This document shows positions 43,381 through 56,398 of a stretch of DNA of 64,000 nucleotides, piece by piece; within the stretch, counting starts at the first letter, position 1, and the number at the start of each line of letters is the position of its first letter. The notes beneath the pieces were generated by a model. It was given only the letters and a program-made list of their open reading frames with translations, was not told the DNA's origin and did no database searches. Both the position numbers and the translations under genes were made by a program. This DNA comes from Macrobrachium rosenbergii (taxonomy: Eukaryota > Arthropoda > Malacostraca > Decapoda > Palaemonidae). Location of the stretch: positions 37,434,099 through 37,498,098 of the forward strand of contig NC_089744.1 of assembly GCF_040412425.1 (NCBI RefSeq), in the 5' to 3' direction.

Positions 43381-44072
43381 CTTAGTCTCCTGGTCTTGTT
43401 ATTATGGGAGAAAGGAAGGGAGGTGGGGGGCTGGCCAAGGGGCGAGGGAGAATGTATATTCATAAATGCAGAGAAAGAAATGACGAAATACAAATGAAAT
43501 GATAAAGATGTAAACACAAATATGCTAATGCAAATGACGCATTGCTGGCAAAGAAAAGCTCTGAAATTATTTTTTTTTTTTCATAATACGTATAAATGCT
43601 GAGAGATGAACCGTAGGTGAGCGGTACACCTTTTGGGGTGTTTGTTAGTCTGCAGTTCGCCCCTGGCCTACCGCCGACCAGTCCACCCAGTTGTAAAGGG
43701 TTACTAACGTCTGAGGCGGTCGATAAAAATGGCGTAAGGCTATCAACCTCCTCTCAAGCGCCACCCATTCCAAAGGGGAAAAAAGTGTATGGTGAAAAAA
43801 TCCGTCTGTGCTAAAAATCCCTCTGTAGAGTACACCACAACGTATATTTTCATCCTGGTCTAAATGATGCTGAGTGCTAATTTATACGAAGACCAAGGGA
43901 GAATGAAATTACCAGTGTTATACATCTGAAAAAAATTAGATACCATTTTGTAATAAGTATGTCAACACTCGCTTGAACAGTCGACATAAGATACCGTATA
44001 GGCTACATAAAGACAGTTCAAAAAATAAATTAGAGCATAGCTGCAGCTATGATGAAGAAAAACCAGAAAGTA

Positions 44073-44106
44073 ACTCTCTCTCTCTCTCTCCCTCTCTCTC
44101 TCTCTT

Positions 44107-44164
<58 letters not shown>
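44073..44164. repeat. (CT)n microsatellite
   Basis: About 90 bp of CT with a few CCC/TTT slips. Confidence 0.95.
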
Positions 44165-44165
<1 letters not shown>

Positions 44166-44384
44166 GCCACAGCATGAACAGAGTAGAACAAGGGTCTTTG
44201 GGACAGAAGCCAAGACGAGAAGATAATTGAACAAGGCTGGGGGTTGGTGTTGGGTAGCAAATAGAGACGGGAGGACATTGAAGAGGTGGAGGGAGAGAAG
44301 CGGAAGTTGGCAAAGGGCTCCATCGATGTTCGCCCGGAAACACCGACACCTCCACATTCGATGGGAAAATCATCAAACGACGGA

Positions 44385-45782
44385 GTGCGAGAGTATCAGC
44401 AGAAGCAGGTGAGAGAGTATTAGCAGAAGCTGGTAGCGGAAGCAGGTGCGAGAGTATCAGCAGAAGCAGGTGTGAGGGTATCAGGAGAAGCAGGTGCTAG
44501 AGTATCAGCAGAAGCAGTTGAGAGAGTATTAGCAGAAGCTGGTAGCAGAAGCAGGTGCGAGAGTATCAGCAGAAGCAGGTGCGAGAGTATTAGCAGAAGC
44601 TGGTAGCAGATGCAGGTGCGAGAGTATCAGCAGAAGCAGGTGTGAGAGTATCAGGAGAAGCAGGTGCTAGAGTATCAGCAGAGGCAGGTGCGAGAATATC
44701 AGCAGAGGCAGGTGCGAGAGTATCAGCAGAAGCAGGTGTGAGAGTATTAACAGAAGCTGGTAGCAGAAGCAGGTGCGAGAGTATCAGCAGAAGCAGGTGT
44801 GAGGGTATCAGGAGAAGCAGGTGCTAGAGTATCAGCAGAAGCAGTTGAGAGAGTATTAGCAGAAGCTGGTAGCAGAAGCAGGTGCGAGAGTATCAGCAGA
44901 AGCAGGTGCGAGAGTATTAGCAGAGGCTGGTAGCAGAAGCAGGTGCGAGAGTATCAGCAGAAGCTGGTGTGAGAGTATCAGGAGAAGCAGGTGCTAGAGT
45001 TTCAGCAGAGGCAGGTGCGAGAGTATCAGCAGAAGCAGGTGTGAGAGTATTAGCAGAGGCAGGTACGATAGTATCAGCAGAAGCAGGTGCGAGAATATCA
45101 GCAGAAGCAGGTGCGAGAGTATCAGCAGAGGCAGGTGTGAGAGTATCAGCAGAAGCAGGTGCGAGAGTATTAGCAGAGGCAGGTACGATAGTATCAGCAG
45201 AAGCAGGTGCAAGAGTATCAGCAGAAGCAGGTGCGAGAGTATTAGCAGAGGCAGGTGCGAGAGTATTAGCAGAGGCAGGTACGATAGTATCAGCAGAAGC
45301 AGGTGCGAGAGTATCAGCAGAGGCAGGTGGCAGGTGCGAGAGTATCAGCAGAAGCAGGTGCGAGAGTATTAGCAGAGGCAGGTACGATAGTATCAGCAGA
45401 AGCAGGTGCGAGAGTATTAGCAGAGGCAGGTACGATAGTATCAGCAGAAGCAGGTTCGAGAGTATCAGCAGAAGCAGGTGTGAGAGTATCAGGAGAAGCA
45501 GGTGCGAGAGTATCAGCAGAAGCAGGTGCGAGAGTATTAGCAGAGGCAGGTGCGAGAGTATTAGCAGAGGCAGGTACGATAGTATCAGCAGAAGCAGGTT
45601 CGAGAGTATCAGCAGAAGCAGGTGTGAGAGTATCAGGAGAAGCAGGTGCGAGAGTATCAGCAGAAGCAGGTGCGAGAGTATCAGCAGAAGCAGGTGCGAG
45701 AGTATTAGCAGAGGCAGGTACGATAGTATCAGCAGAAGCAGGTGCGAGATTATCAGCAGAAACAGAAGCGCGAGCAGAGGCA
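44385..45782. repeat. 24-bp minisatellite, about 58 units
   Basis: The unit begins GCGAGAGTATCAGCAGAAGC and ends AGGT, with variants (GTGAGAGTATCAGGAG, GATAGTATCAG, GAGAGTATTAGCAGAGGC). Because 24 is a multiple of three and the unit has few stops, long frames exist on both strands (plus: RVSAEAGA repeats; minus: LAPASADT or ILSHLLLL repeats). It lies wholly inside intron 2, with no exon-like edges, so I treat the frames as by-products. Confidence 0.93.
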
Positions 45783-46485
45783 AAGCCTTAGCAGAGGCAT
45801 CTGCAGTCTTGGTGGTTGTGTTATTCCTCTGATTTTGGTTGATCGTGTTCGATCGTTTGATTGCATTCATCAGTATTTTCATTTGTAGTATCGTAAGTCT
45901 TCAGAAGATGAATTATTACTCACAAAAATCACCTGAAATTTCTGTAATAACTATATTCTATTGTCGTCCTTATCTATTCTTATGCGTTTCATAAGACATC
46001 CTACACTTAAATCAATTTTATTCCAGTGTTCGTAAGGGTAAGTCTTGGTACTGAGGAATTGAGTTGGAGAAAGGATGAGAGTGATAAGAGGTATATGAAG
46101 AGAATGAATTTCATGGGGAGGACTTTGAAGTCCATTAATGATTTTTTTATTTAAAAAAATCCTCTAATGCAGATCATACTTGACCAGTATTTCAGCAATA
46201 TTCTGTATTTCAGCAGTACAGAATATTACAGTATGACACCCTCACGATATTCCAGATAAGATGTCATTGTTCTGAAACATTAGAATACAAGTTTTGACAG
46301 CTTTCATTTGTACCCTATATTGTTATAGCCATTGCAGTTATTTCATGAAACTGAACATGAGGCATATAGCACATTTTTTAGTTGTCTAACCTTGTAATTG
46401 TGATAAAATACAAATGAATATAATACCAGTTGTAGCTAGAAACGTATTATGAAGACTTCTCTTTCAATATTTTATTTCTATCCAG

Positions 46486-46588
46486 GTGAAAACGGTCGTC
46501 CGGCACTGATATGCGGAGGTGTTCTCATTTCCGAGCGCTATGTTTTAACTGCGGCTCACTGCGTCCATCCGAGGACTGGTTTCACATT
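46486..46588 (+). CDS. Exon: catalytic His exon
   Basis: Acceptor TTTCTATCCAG, donor GTAAGC at 46589. With the carried G the peptide is GENGRPALICGGVLISERYVLTAAHCVHPRTGFT plus two bases. ICGG..IS.RYVLTAAHC is the canonical segment around the catalytic histidine and its Cys42-Cys58 disulfide. The exon ends with TT, completed by the G of the next exon to a Leu codon. Reading on into the intron meets a stop at once (TTG TAA), so intron retention would truncate the protein just after the His motif. Confidence 0.95.
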
Positions 46589-47353
46589 GTAAGCTTTCTC
46601 TTGAGTTCCATTCCATTCGTTAATTTCACGGTAACTTTCTTTAAATGCTTGAAATACAATTGTAATTGTTACATCCCAAAGATAACTTCCTTTAAATGCT
46701 TGAAATATAATTGTAATTGTTACATCCCAAAGATAACTTCATTTAAATGCTTGAAATATATTTGTAATTGTTACATCCCAAAGATAATTTCCTTTAAATG
46801 CTTGAAATATATTTGTAATTGTTACATCTCAAAGATAATTTCCTTTAAATGCTTGAAATATAATTGTAACTGTTACATCCCAAAGATAACTTCATTTAAA
46901 TGCTTGAAATATATTTGTAATTCTTACATCCCAAAGATAATTTCCTTTAAAAGCTTGAAATATATTTGTAATTCTTACATCCCAACGATAATTTCCATTA
47001 AATGCTTGAAATATATTTGTCATTGTTACATCCCAAAGATAATTTCCATTAAATGCCTGAAATATATTTGTAATTGCTACATCCTAAAGATAACTTCATT
47101 TAAATGCTTGAAATATATTTGCAATTGTTACATCCCAAAGATAACTTCACTTAAATAAATGCTTGAAATAAATTTGTAACTGTTACATCCCAAAGATAGC
47201 TTCCTTCCAGTTCTTAGAATATATATTTGTAACAGTTACATCCCAAAGATAACTTCCTTTCAATACTTGAAATATATTTGTAACTGTTACATCCCAAAGA
47301 CCTATAACTGGGAAAATCTATCATCATTTGACTTCTTGGATCTGGGTCTGCAG
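46589..47353 (+). other. Intron 3, occupied by a 51-bp tandem array
   Basis: 765 bp between GTAAGC and GGGTCTGCAG. About 670 bp of it is the 51-bp repeat described separately, leaving roughly 45 bp at each end for splicing signals. Confidence 0.9.
46632..47300. repeat. 51-bp tandem repeat filling intron 3, about 13 units
   Basis: The unit contains TTTAAATGCTTGAAATA, TTTGTAATTGTTACATCCCA and AAGATAACTTCC. Unit length 51 is divisible by three, which opens a 215-codon frame (46511-47158) that overlaps the His exon in a different frame. The last three units are more diverged. Confidence 0.96.
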
Positions 47354-47547
47354 GCAGAACATCCGATTGGGAGAGCACACCCTTAGCACAGACCCCGACT
47401 GTCGAGGGGGTGTTTGTGCCGATCCCCTCCAGAAGATAGGAGTAGAGCAGACAGTAATTCATGAGAGTTATGGGGATCCCTTCGGATGCAGGAACTGTAA
47501 CGACATTGCCCTGTTACGATTATCCCGTACGGTTCGGTTTCAAAGTG
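47354..47547 (+). CDS. Exon: catalytic Asp exon
   Basis: Acceptor TCTGCAG, donor GTAAGT at 47548. The peptide is QNIRLGEHTLSTDPDC, then GVCADPLQKIGVEQTVIHE, then SYGDPFGCRNCNDIALLRLS and RTVRFQS, ending with a carried G. RLGEH.L.T..DC....CADP is the loop with the additional disulfide seen in clip proteases of the easter and prophenoloxidase-activating type. NDIALLRL carries the catalytic aspartate. An unusual CRNC pair lies directly before it. An alternative AG four bases downstream (GCAG at 47354-47357) would break the frame, so the 47354 start is chosen by phase. Confidence 0.95.
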
Positions 47548-50500
47548 GTAAGTTGCAATTCGATGATTTTTAGCTTGAACTGAAGCTTCTTTTATTCAAA
47601 ATTAAATCTCTCGCTGTGTACGCTTGCAATTTAAATGACTTCCTCGTGAAATGTGTTAAGTGGTTTCAGGTGATGTTTCTTTGGATTTTTTTGCCTTCTC
47701 TGAACAAATTTCTGTAAGGGTATTTAACACCATTAATCTTCGTAAAAGTAAATCCATTTGTTCAGAAGGAGGAGGTTCTTTCCTACGTTTGTAGTCTTTA
47801 AGAAAAGACACCTACATCCTTTTTAACAGTTATCTTAAAAGTTATAAGAATCACGTGATACATATACACGAAAACGAGACGTGACGTTAGAAAAGAAATT
47901 ACACATAAAGACTAAAAATAAAAAAGAAAAACAATGACTCAGGGAGTTAGATATATTTAGGAGCCTAAACACAATAACGACACTGACTTCCATTCTTCTT
48001 CGTAAATTAGATTCAGACGACAGGCTCTCTGAAAGGAAAGGGAAAAAACAGAGAGGTCTGTGTGTTTCCTAAATTGAAATCCCCGTCAGCGAAATAGCAG
48101 GGAAAATGTAGGGGAGCATCTGAAAAGGCCTAGGAACGCGATCGCCCTCGCCACTTCCTCGTTCATTTCTTGGAAAACTAACTTCACTATCTTCATTTTC
48201 TTGCAAGCCCTGGGTCTCCTGAGGGAGAATGGAAAATGGTAAAACGTGCAGAAATGAGATACGACACGACACACTCATAAGAATACCGTGGAACAAAAAA
48301 GAAGTCAATCGAGAGCTGGGTTCTTCACCAGTCAGTAACAACCTAGAGACAAGGCAGCTCTTAACATCCCGTCTGAAGAGGCGTTCCGTCACGTCAAAGG
48401 AGACCTCTTGAAAATGACGCTTGGCCATTAGCGAACGTGGCCGGGAAGACAATATCTCACTGATGAAATAATTAACCACATTTCCCGTCAACGGTAAAAA
48501 ATTGCAGTGACATCGGTCTATTCCTGGAAGAGGAGTGGCTGATGCTTATTTTTTCCTTTGCATATACTCCGACTGGGGATGAAGAAAAGGAAAACTGTTC
48601 GAGAATTATTTCAGTTATTCTTTGGTGCTCAAATTCCATTGAGAGTCACACCGTAATGATTTTAAGCAACCGTCGACTAAAGTTTACTTTTATTCTAATT
48701 TTAATAGCTTTCCTGCCTTTAAAGGAACGAATAAAACAGGAGTCAAAGGAAGTCAAATTTCTATCATTCGTAGAAATGACGGAGAAAAAACCAGCTTTAA
48801 TTATGCGGAAATATTAAAAGAACAACTATGTACCATGAATGCAACTAAGCAGCTGATATTCGTTTTAATCTACTGATATCTGTTAACATTACATCAAGTG
48901 AAAAAGAGAAATAGACATCTGATGAGACAGAACAACTTAATTCCTCATTCTTGGAGCTTATGTAGAGCACAGTCATTATTATGATAACTGTAATAATGAC
49001 CTCTATGCATTTTTTCCTAAAATTTACATTAGCATTTTTTAAGTTATACTGGTTATACAGAAAGAACTTAGTATATTTCTTATTCCTCGCGTGTTTATAG
49101 AACAAAGCATACTACGATAGATCTACTGTTAACCGGATCTATCCTTAAACCTCAATGGGAAAATGTTAAAAAATTATTACAGAAAACATCAGAGTTTTAC
49201 TTAGTGTCCTTAAGAGTAAGAATCCACAATTTACCAACAATCATTGAGATCCAGCTGTCGTCCCTTAGGAGATAAGAAGCAGAATCCGTGACGCGAGACA
49301 TGAATATGAAGCAGATTTCAATCCAGAGCGAGAGGGAAAACTTTGCCTCCCTATTTTTCGCTGCCTCGATAGAAAACGTATAAGAGCAGCCTTCATATTC
49401 CTCAAAAATCGGAGAGAAAACCTTCAGAGTGGCTTCTTCACACTCCATAACCTTCCACGGAGTTCAAGGGGTCCAAGGAAACCAAGTTTACTTTAGAACG
49501 AAGTAATCCAATATAAGACACGCGACATTTGTACTGCTTCAGATCACAAGATTCTTGTTTTGGTGTGAGTGTGAAGAAGGACTTGATAAACTTCTCTAAG
49601 CAGTAATGAAGCGGGTACTGATAAATCATGACCGAAAACCCTTATCATCGACTTCATGTTTTTAGAATGAATGCTCATACTTTAAGTAGGTAAATGATCA
49701 CAAGAGTGACAAATGGGTCCGCCCATTCCCTCACTTCTAAATCGCTTCAGTTCCCTCGGATGTTCAGTTGGCAGTATTCTTCAGCTCAGCTCCTCATCTA
49801 CTATGGTAAATTCCCTTTAACAAATCGATAGCGCCACAAAACAGATATTTTTTTCTCTTCTGGTTTTATATGAAGGTCCACATGACTAGAAACTTAATGA
49901 TCTGACCAAGCATACACCTAAAAGAAAAGAGAGAAAAAGAGCTTGAGGGGAAAAACTGTCCTAACCCAAGGAGTAACAATGACCGTGGCCTTTTTCCATT
50001 TGACTGATAACATGAGATCTCATCCGAGGGCATCGGAGTTCTCCAGAGTAAAATGAATATGTTGGCTTCGGTCGCCTCAAATAAACAACAGTCAAAACAG
50101 TTTTAGTAGTCATAAAGTATGGGAGACCAACTTGCAATCAATAGTAGGATAACCTAAAACAGTCAAGACCGCTAATCAGAACTGCTTTTAATTGTTTTTA
50201 AAACAGAGAAAAGTACCCCCAAATAGGTATCGTCAGCATATTGCTATAGGCTTTGTAGAAACATTATTGATTTTGTATAATACAGCCCGTTCCATGGATT
50301 TAATAATCTGGACTGCCCACTCTCTTAATATATACAAATAATACCCGCTTAAACTCAAAGCTTGGATGGTAATACGAAAGAAAGATTGCATATCACCACC
50401 ATCAAGCACTACATAAGAATTGGATTGAGGAGAAAGAGGGAAAATTTGTAGTATCTGTTTTGAAGACTAAACTTAACGAGACTATAATCTTCCTGATCAG

Positions 50501-50703
50501 AAAGGATCGCCGAAATTAGTTAGAACGAGGAGGAAGAACAACTCGAGATGAGAGACAGCAGAGGATACCTGAGGTGGGGGGAAGGGGGTTGGAGAATACC
50601 GAAGAAATAATGGTTTTTATCCTTAGTTTCTCCTGTCCCCTTTCTCTTTCCTGTCCTCGAAACGTCTGGACCAGATATGTATTGTATTTCGCATAGGCTT
50701 CAG

Positions 50704-50778
<75 letters not shown>

Positions 50779-51098
50779 GGACTTGAAACTGCAAATATCC
50801 TGTACCTGGCCATTTGCTGACTCATGCTACACACCGCGTGGATACTAGAGCTTTAATTTCTAGCTGTTGCTACATCCTAAGACAGCAGTGCATAAATATA
50901 TTACCGTTTGCTTCCGCTGCTGAATCTGTTTGTCATAGACTGAATTGTCGTAAAGTTTATCAAATGAAAACCAGGATTTTTAAATGCCCCTTCATTGCCA
51001 TCCACTTCTGTAAAGCAATAATTATGATGTTAGGAAATCCTAGTATTGTACTGAAAATGTATTATCTATTTTTTTTTCTCTCTCTCTCTATGTTTCAG
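47548..51098 (+). other. Intron 4 (3.55 kb)
   Basis: GTAAGT at 47548, and a CT-rich tract with TGTTTCAG at its end. It contains an (AAT)n tract (50706-50777) and otherwise AT-rich DNA with no gene that I can support. The open frames at 48069-48491 and 49197-49629 on the minus strand show no recognisable motif and are probably chance. Confidence 0.8.
50706..50777. repeat. (AAT)n microsatellite
   Basis: About 24 AAT triplets, producing a spurious poly-Tyr frame on the minus strand. Confidence 0.95.
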
Positions 51099-51206
51099 CT
51101 TACGTACAGCCCGTGTGCCTGCCTCTGAATCTGCAGAACGACCTCGGATTCTCACAAGATCAATTTGACCAAAGAGAAGGTTGGGTAGCCGGATGGGGTA
51201 CGACAG
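51099..51206 (+). CDS. Exon: interchain Cys and GWG segment
   Basis: Acceptor CTATGTTTCAG after a pyrimidine tract, donor GTAAGA at 51207. The peptide is AYVQPVCLPLNLQN, then a short insertion, then EGWVAGWGTT plus a carried G. V.PVCLP contains the cysteine that pairs with the light chain, and GWVAGWGTT is the standard strand before the autolysis loop. The phase agrees with both neighbours. Confidence 0.94.
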
Positions 51207-52908
51207 GTAAGAGCAGTTGCAATTAGTTCTCCTGATTGACTTCATTGAGACAAGGTTGGTTGACAGCGCTGGTCGGCAAACTCCGTACCTAAATGACTTT
51301 ATGCCCTTGCTTCATAAAACTATTGTAATGAAATAAAAACGACCTAGTTTAAAAGTAAATAACCCAAAATGTACTGAAAAATTAGGAAAGGCTTTGCATC
51401 TTTTGAATAACTACGCTACTTGACAATTTTCTGGTCTTATTTTCAATACAGCGACCAAAACTGTAGCAGAACATATACCTGATGTGTTAACAGTACTGAC
51501 ACAAACACGTGAAAAAAAGCCAAAATATCGTGAAACAAAAAGAAAAAGTAATGCAAAATGTAGTGTATATAGGAGAAGGCTTTCCATTTTTCGATCTATT
51601 GAACTAAAAGGCAATTAACCTAATTGCAGTGTTGCCGAGAACAATAAAAAAAAAATTAATAAAATTAACAATAGTAGTAATGAAGCAAACGCCGATAGAG
51701 CTGATTTAGCTAAAACGCGCCCTACTTTTTTAATGTTGCTCATGTGCTCTTAATGATAATGATTATTATGACATTCATAATTCTTCATTTCATTCTTCTT
51801 AGCCTTTTATAAAAGGCTACTGGAGTTCACTCATCATTTACTCTTCCGGAATATTACTCATCCTGATATACGATATAGCAACATTAGAATCTCTTATTCG
51901 CTATCACTGAAGTAATGTTTACTTATTCAACGCAATCAGCGGTTCGCTTGCTACAGTATTATTATTTCTAACATATGACTGCGGTGTTTTCGCTGTACTA
52001 TATATCGTTACTCATATATTACTGTCATGATGGCTACCGGCTTTGTTAGTGATTTTATTACCGTTATCATACTCTTCATATTGTTACTGTTACTATATCA
52101 AAACCTCTTTTATTTCTAAGTTACAATCGTGTCTATATTGATTTTGCTTCTGACCTTACTGTCATTTCATGAATTTGGCCGAACAGACAAACCACTGTTA
52201 CTGCTATTTGTGTAATTATACTGTACTGCTCCCATAACAACATTATTGTTGTTGTCGCCGTCATTCTTAAGCAGTATTAGCATCGGATGCTACTATTATC
52301 CACGTTATTACTGATACAACGTTAAAGGTTTTTACAACTCAGTAACATTTTCTTGTGCTGATTTAACCCTAATCTTATCCAATTCTTCTAGAATTTCTAG
52401 ACCGTATAGATCTAGTGAATGACTCTGCTTGAAAATTCATTTTATTTTCATATTTTCCTATGATCAAAGGGACTTTAGGGTAACACAAGCATTGTGACGT
52501 AGTCATCAGTATCTTCTCTTGTCCAAAGATGTTCCTGTTCTCTGCGCCTCAGAACATTTTCATGTCTGTGAATCACATTAGGCCACTTTCTCACGAACAA
52601 TGGTTGGCTTTGTTCCTCCAAAGACCCCATGACTTTCACTATGCATCCCTGTTCGAAATGTTTCTCCGCTTGCTGTGTGCATAGGAAAGCGATTGTTTTC
52701 GAAAACATCAAGAATGGCTTGAAGCAAAGGGGTAAGATAACAGGAGAAAAAGCGACTGTGGTGACCACATACTAAATTACGAAAATGGTCCATGGCGGAT
52801 TGTTAATTAGTTAATAGTATACGACTTCCATCTTTGGGTCGTTATTTGGCAAAAAAACCATATTTGGAACTACATGACACGCAATTAACAACCCCTACAT
52901 ACACACAC

Positions 52909-53002
<94 letters not shown>

Positions 53003-53433
53003 TGTATATTTAATATGCATATGCATGTGTATGTATATACATACATACATACATACATACATACATACATACATACATACATACATACATACATACATAC
53101 ATACATACATAAATATATGCATGTGTGTGTGCGTGTTTGTGTTGGCCACGACTTTCAGAGCACTTTCAGTTTTGACTCGCAATGAAAAAATAGGAAAAAA
53201 AATATTTCCATCCGTTACGAACTAACAAACACTTTTCCTTGACTGCAGACAAGATCCTGTCAAATACTTCTGACTGCGCTATGTGAGATTTAACAGAACT
53301 GAGGTGCCATTCATTTCTCATAATCGTCGTTATTAGCAACTTGTAAATTTAAACGTTAGGTCTTGGTTTGCACAAGTGGCAAAGATGGTTATGAAACCAA
53401 TATAAACAAGATTGTTCTTTATTACTGTTGCAG
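51207..53433 (+). other. Intron 5 (2.2 kb)
   Basis: GTAAGA at 51207 and CTGTTGCAG at the 3' end. It contains a compound (AC)/(TA)/(ACAT) microsatellite at 52897-53111. The rest is AT-rich, and I see no gene or recognisable element in 51300-52890. Confidence 0.8.
52897..53111. repeat. (AC)n/(TA)n/(ACAT)n compound microsatellite
   Basis: AC and ACAT runs, about 70 bp of TA ending in ATACTGTATA, then about 70 bp of ACAT. Confidence 0.95.
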
Positions 53434-53537
53434 ATCCGAGGGAAACTAGACCTGCAGATGTCCTTCAGCAAGTGTTGTTGCCTATAAACAGCTCCTTGTG
53501 TAGCCTCGACCTTCGTGTTTTTCCTGATCCTAAAATG
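53434..53537 (+). CDS. Exon: autolysis loop to Cys168
   Basis: Acceptor CTGTTGCAG, donor GTATGA at 53538. The carried G plus AT gives Asp. The peptide is DPRETRPADVLQQVLLPINS then SLCSLDLRVFPDPKM, ending on a full codon. VLQ.V..P......C is the conserved strand leading to Cys168. NSS is a potential N-glycosylation sequon. The donor is weaker (GTATGA) but phase 0 matches the last exon. Confidence 0.92.
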
Positions 53538-53579
53538 GTATGAATGCTACAGTTGTCGGTTTTAAAAAAATTGTATTAT

Positions 53580-53581
<2 letters not shown>

Positions 53582-53644
<63 letters not shown>
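53582..53644. repeat. (CT)n microsatellite
   Basis: About 31 CT units, 45 bp after the donor of the sixth exon. Confidence 0.95.
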
Positions 53645-53647
<3 letters not shown>

Positions 53648-53654
53648 GGGTACT

Positions 53655-53790
53655 GATAAGATAAGCTGAATAATTTGTAGAGGAAAAAACTTGTAAGTTG
53701 CTGCCGAGTTTTACTCTCATCTTCTGTCTAGGAAAAACTTGTATTATCTTTACAGATCTCGTATTCCGGCAGAATATCACTCTCTTGAAG
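53655..53790 (+). repeat. Dispersed repeat, copy B
   Basis: Direct-orientation relative of 43235-43380. It lies between two CT tracts. Confidence 0.65.
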
Positions 53791-53811
53791 GTCACTTTGT
53801 AAAAACGTTTG

Positions 53812-53813
<2 letters not shown>

Positions 53814-53894
<81 letters not shown>
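53814..53894. repeat. (CT)n microsatellite
   Basis: About 40 CT units. Confidence 0.95.
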
Positions 53895-53895
<1 letters not shown>

Positions 53896-54389
53896 GATTA
53901 TGTTTTGTTAAACATGTAACAGCTAATGTCCTCTTTGAAATTTATATTGTTTTCATTGATATATCCTCTGTTTTAGATTTTACTTTTAATTTCGCTTATT
54001 TCTTACTTTAAAAAGCAAACTTGATCAGTATGAGGAGACTCTATATTTGATAAACAAAAGTTTTCTTCAATCAGAATGTTGTATGAACAGGTCGTTTTCC
54101 GATGCCTTTCAAAACAGTCGCCTTTATAACTACTGTATGTTAACACCTTAATGGACTTGATATCTGAATCTTTAGGCTCAAGTAACGTAGCTTATCTATT
54201 GTTTGATTGGTCCTGTGGCTTGGGCTTCTGAAATTAGTACCAGCACAGGTAAGGATTATATTGATTTCATTCTTATTCAGTATTCAAGAAAAAAGTATCT
54301 TTGCTTGCTAGATAAAGCAGATAAAAAAGCTACCATCATTAGGTGTTTCCACAGGAAACATTCAAATCTCGCTAAATATAGGAACATTT

Positions 54390-54390
<1 letters not shown>

Positions 54391-54465
<75 letters not shown>
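54391..54465. repeat. (TA)n microsatellite
   Basis: About 75 bp of TA. Confidence 0.95.
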
Positions 54466-54468
<3 letters not shown>

Positions 54469-56162
54469 GTATGAACCACGGTCTTCAGCAGCGTTTCCAG
54501 AAACAACACGCAAAGTTAGAGAAAATTGTTTTGTAAGACTGACATGTGGATTACGTCGACCTACTTCAAACTGAAAAGTAGATTAACATTCAGAAAAGGA
54601 TTAACAATGTATTTTTCTTTATGGAGGGTAATCTTTTGTCTCGACTGGAGAAATATATCATGTTGCTATTCGGAGTTAGTGATGGTGTCCAGTTGTCCTG
54701 GAAGCTGTTATCTGTAAGCTTTTCATAAGTGTTCTCCCTATAAATCACTTTGGTGTTATCTAATGATTTTTGTGAGAAGTGGAACATGTTGTTATACAGA
54801 GTAAAATGGCTGAATGGTGTACCCTGTATCTATGGTAGCTTAGCTCCATCTTTTGTGGATACCCTGGTTAGTTCGATATTGTTTTGTAGGAGAGATAAAC
54901 AGATTTCAAGTAGCGGACTGCACCTTCGTTATCCTTGGCTCTCCCGAATGATGGGCTTCGCTTTTTTCACCAAGGTCTAGACCTTGCTTTCCACTACCAG
55001 AGTTGTTCGTCCAACATTTTTGGGCATGTATTTTGTGTCTTCTGAAAGGCTAGGCTTCTAACGTCCATCATCATATCCCAGAGAGAAAGGTTCCTATCTA
55101 CGTTGTTAAAACGTAACGCTGAGCCTTCAAACAAGAGTGTAAAATTCATTCTCGTCACTCACTTTTATCGAATGGTATCAGTAAATCTGGCACACACTTC
55201 AGAAACAACACAGATAGAAAAGCTTGGCCTTTCAGGATGTATTTATAGACGTCAGTGTCACACTCCAAAGAACAACAGTCTAAACGAATTCCAAATTAAC
55301 GGGTAAATGATGAGTGCAAGGCGTGAATGTCTGATCGCGCTGGACCGTGTTTGTTAAGTTTTAACAGACATCCAAACAGGAACCACTTGTACTCTAAAGA
55401 ATAAAGGGCTGTGAGAGGCACTGTAAAAGAAGTGCTACAGACGCAATTATCAGACAATAAAACTCATCAGTTTCTAAAACAGCATCCGGGGATAGTCTGC
55501 CAGTTCACTTTCAAGCGTTACAACAAATCCTCATCGAAGTAAACAGAACATCCGAAAAAAGGAGACTAAGTTGTATAACATTAGATCTCCAGTTGCAGTA
55601 TTCAATCATTTTACTCAAAATCATGGAATGTGACCACAATTCCAAGAATTAATGGATAACACCGAAATCATACAGACTGCAGGTACTAAAAGCTGTATAA
55701 ATTAGTACCCATGAACTCAAAACAACGAGATAATCATCGAAACATCGTTGTCATGTCGAGAAGATAAAACAAACTGTCAGGTTTTCTTTGTCTCTTAGTT
55801 CGTTAGAGTCCAGAGGACTACACCAGGCCCCCTACTAACTTTCACACCTCATGTACGCGAAAGCATATGCAAGCTTAATACAAACCAATCAAACACCAAC
55901 TGGCTGGATACCACAAAACCAGCTTAATCTAACATCAGTCATTCTAGACATCATTTGCGTAAACTTCTGAAGACAGAAATTTGTACTTCGGAAATGTATG
56001 TTTATATTCATCGATATCTAATTATTTACATGAAATTACATCGTATGAATAACATTTTGCATCTTCGAAAACTAGAAAAGAATCAGATCAGGATAATTCA
56101 GCTGAAAGATGGAATTGACTATAATGAGAATGGCATTAGGGAGAAACAAAATGTAATATATA

Positions 56163-56190
56163 TGCGTGTGTGTGTGTGTGTGTGGTCTGT

Positions 56191-56280
<90 letters not shown>

Positions 56281-56343
56281 ATATATATAAATATATATGT
56301 GTATGTGCCTGCGTACGCTTATATATGTATGTGTGTATGTGTA

Positions 56344-56394
<51 letters not shown>
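56163..56394. repeat. (GT)n/(TA)n compound microsatellites
   Basis: A GT run at 56164-56183, then TA runs at 56200-56300 and 56347-56394 with GTATGTG-type spacers. Confidence 0.93.

Positions 56395-56398
<4 letters not shown>

Noticed and set aside
44917..45882. 321-codon Leu-rich and Ala/Pro/Ser-rich frame on the minus strand
   Set aside because: It is wholly made of the 24-bp minisatellite, which is open in several frames at once.
46511..47158. 215-codon frame overlapping the catalytic His exon
   Set aside because: It is in a different frame from the protease exon and consists mostly of the 51-bp intronic repeat.
48069..48491. 140-codon minus-strand frame in intron 4
   Set aside because: No recognisable motif, signal peptide or splice partner; length is within chance for this much sequence.
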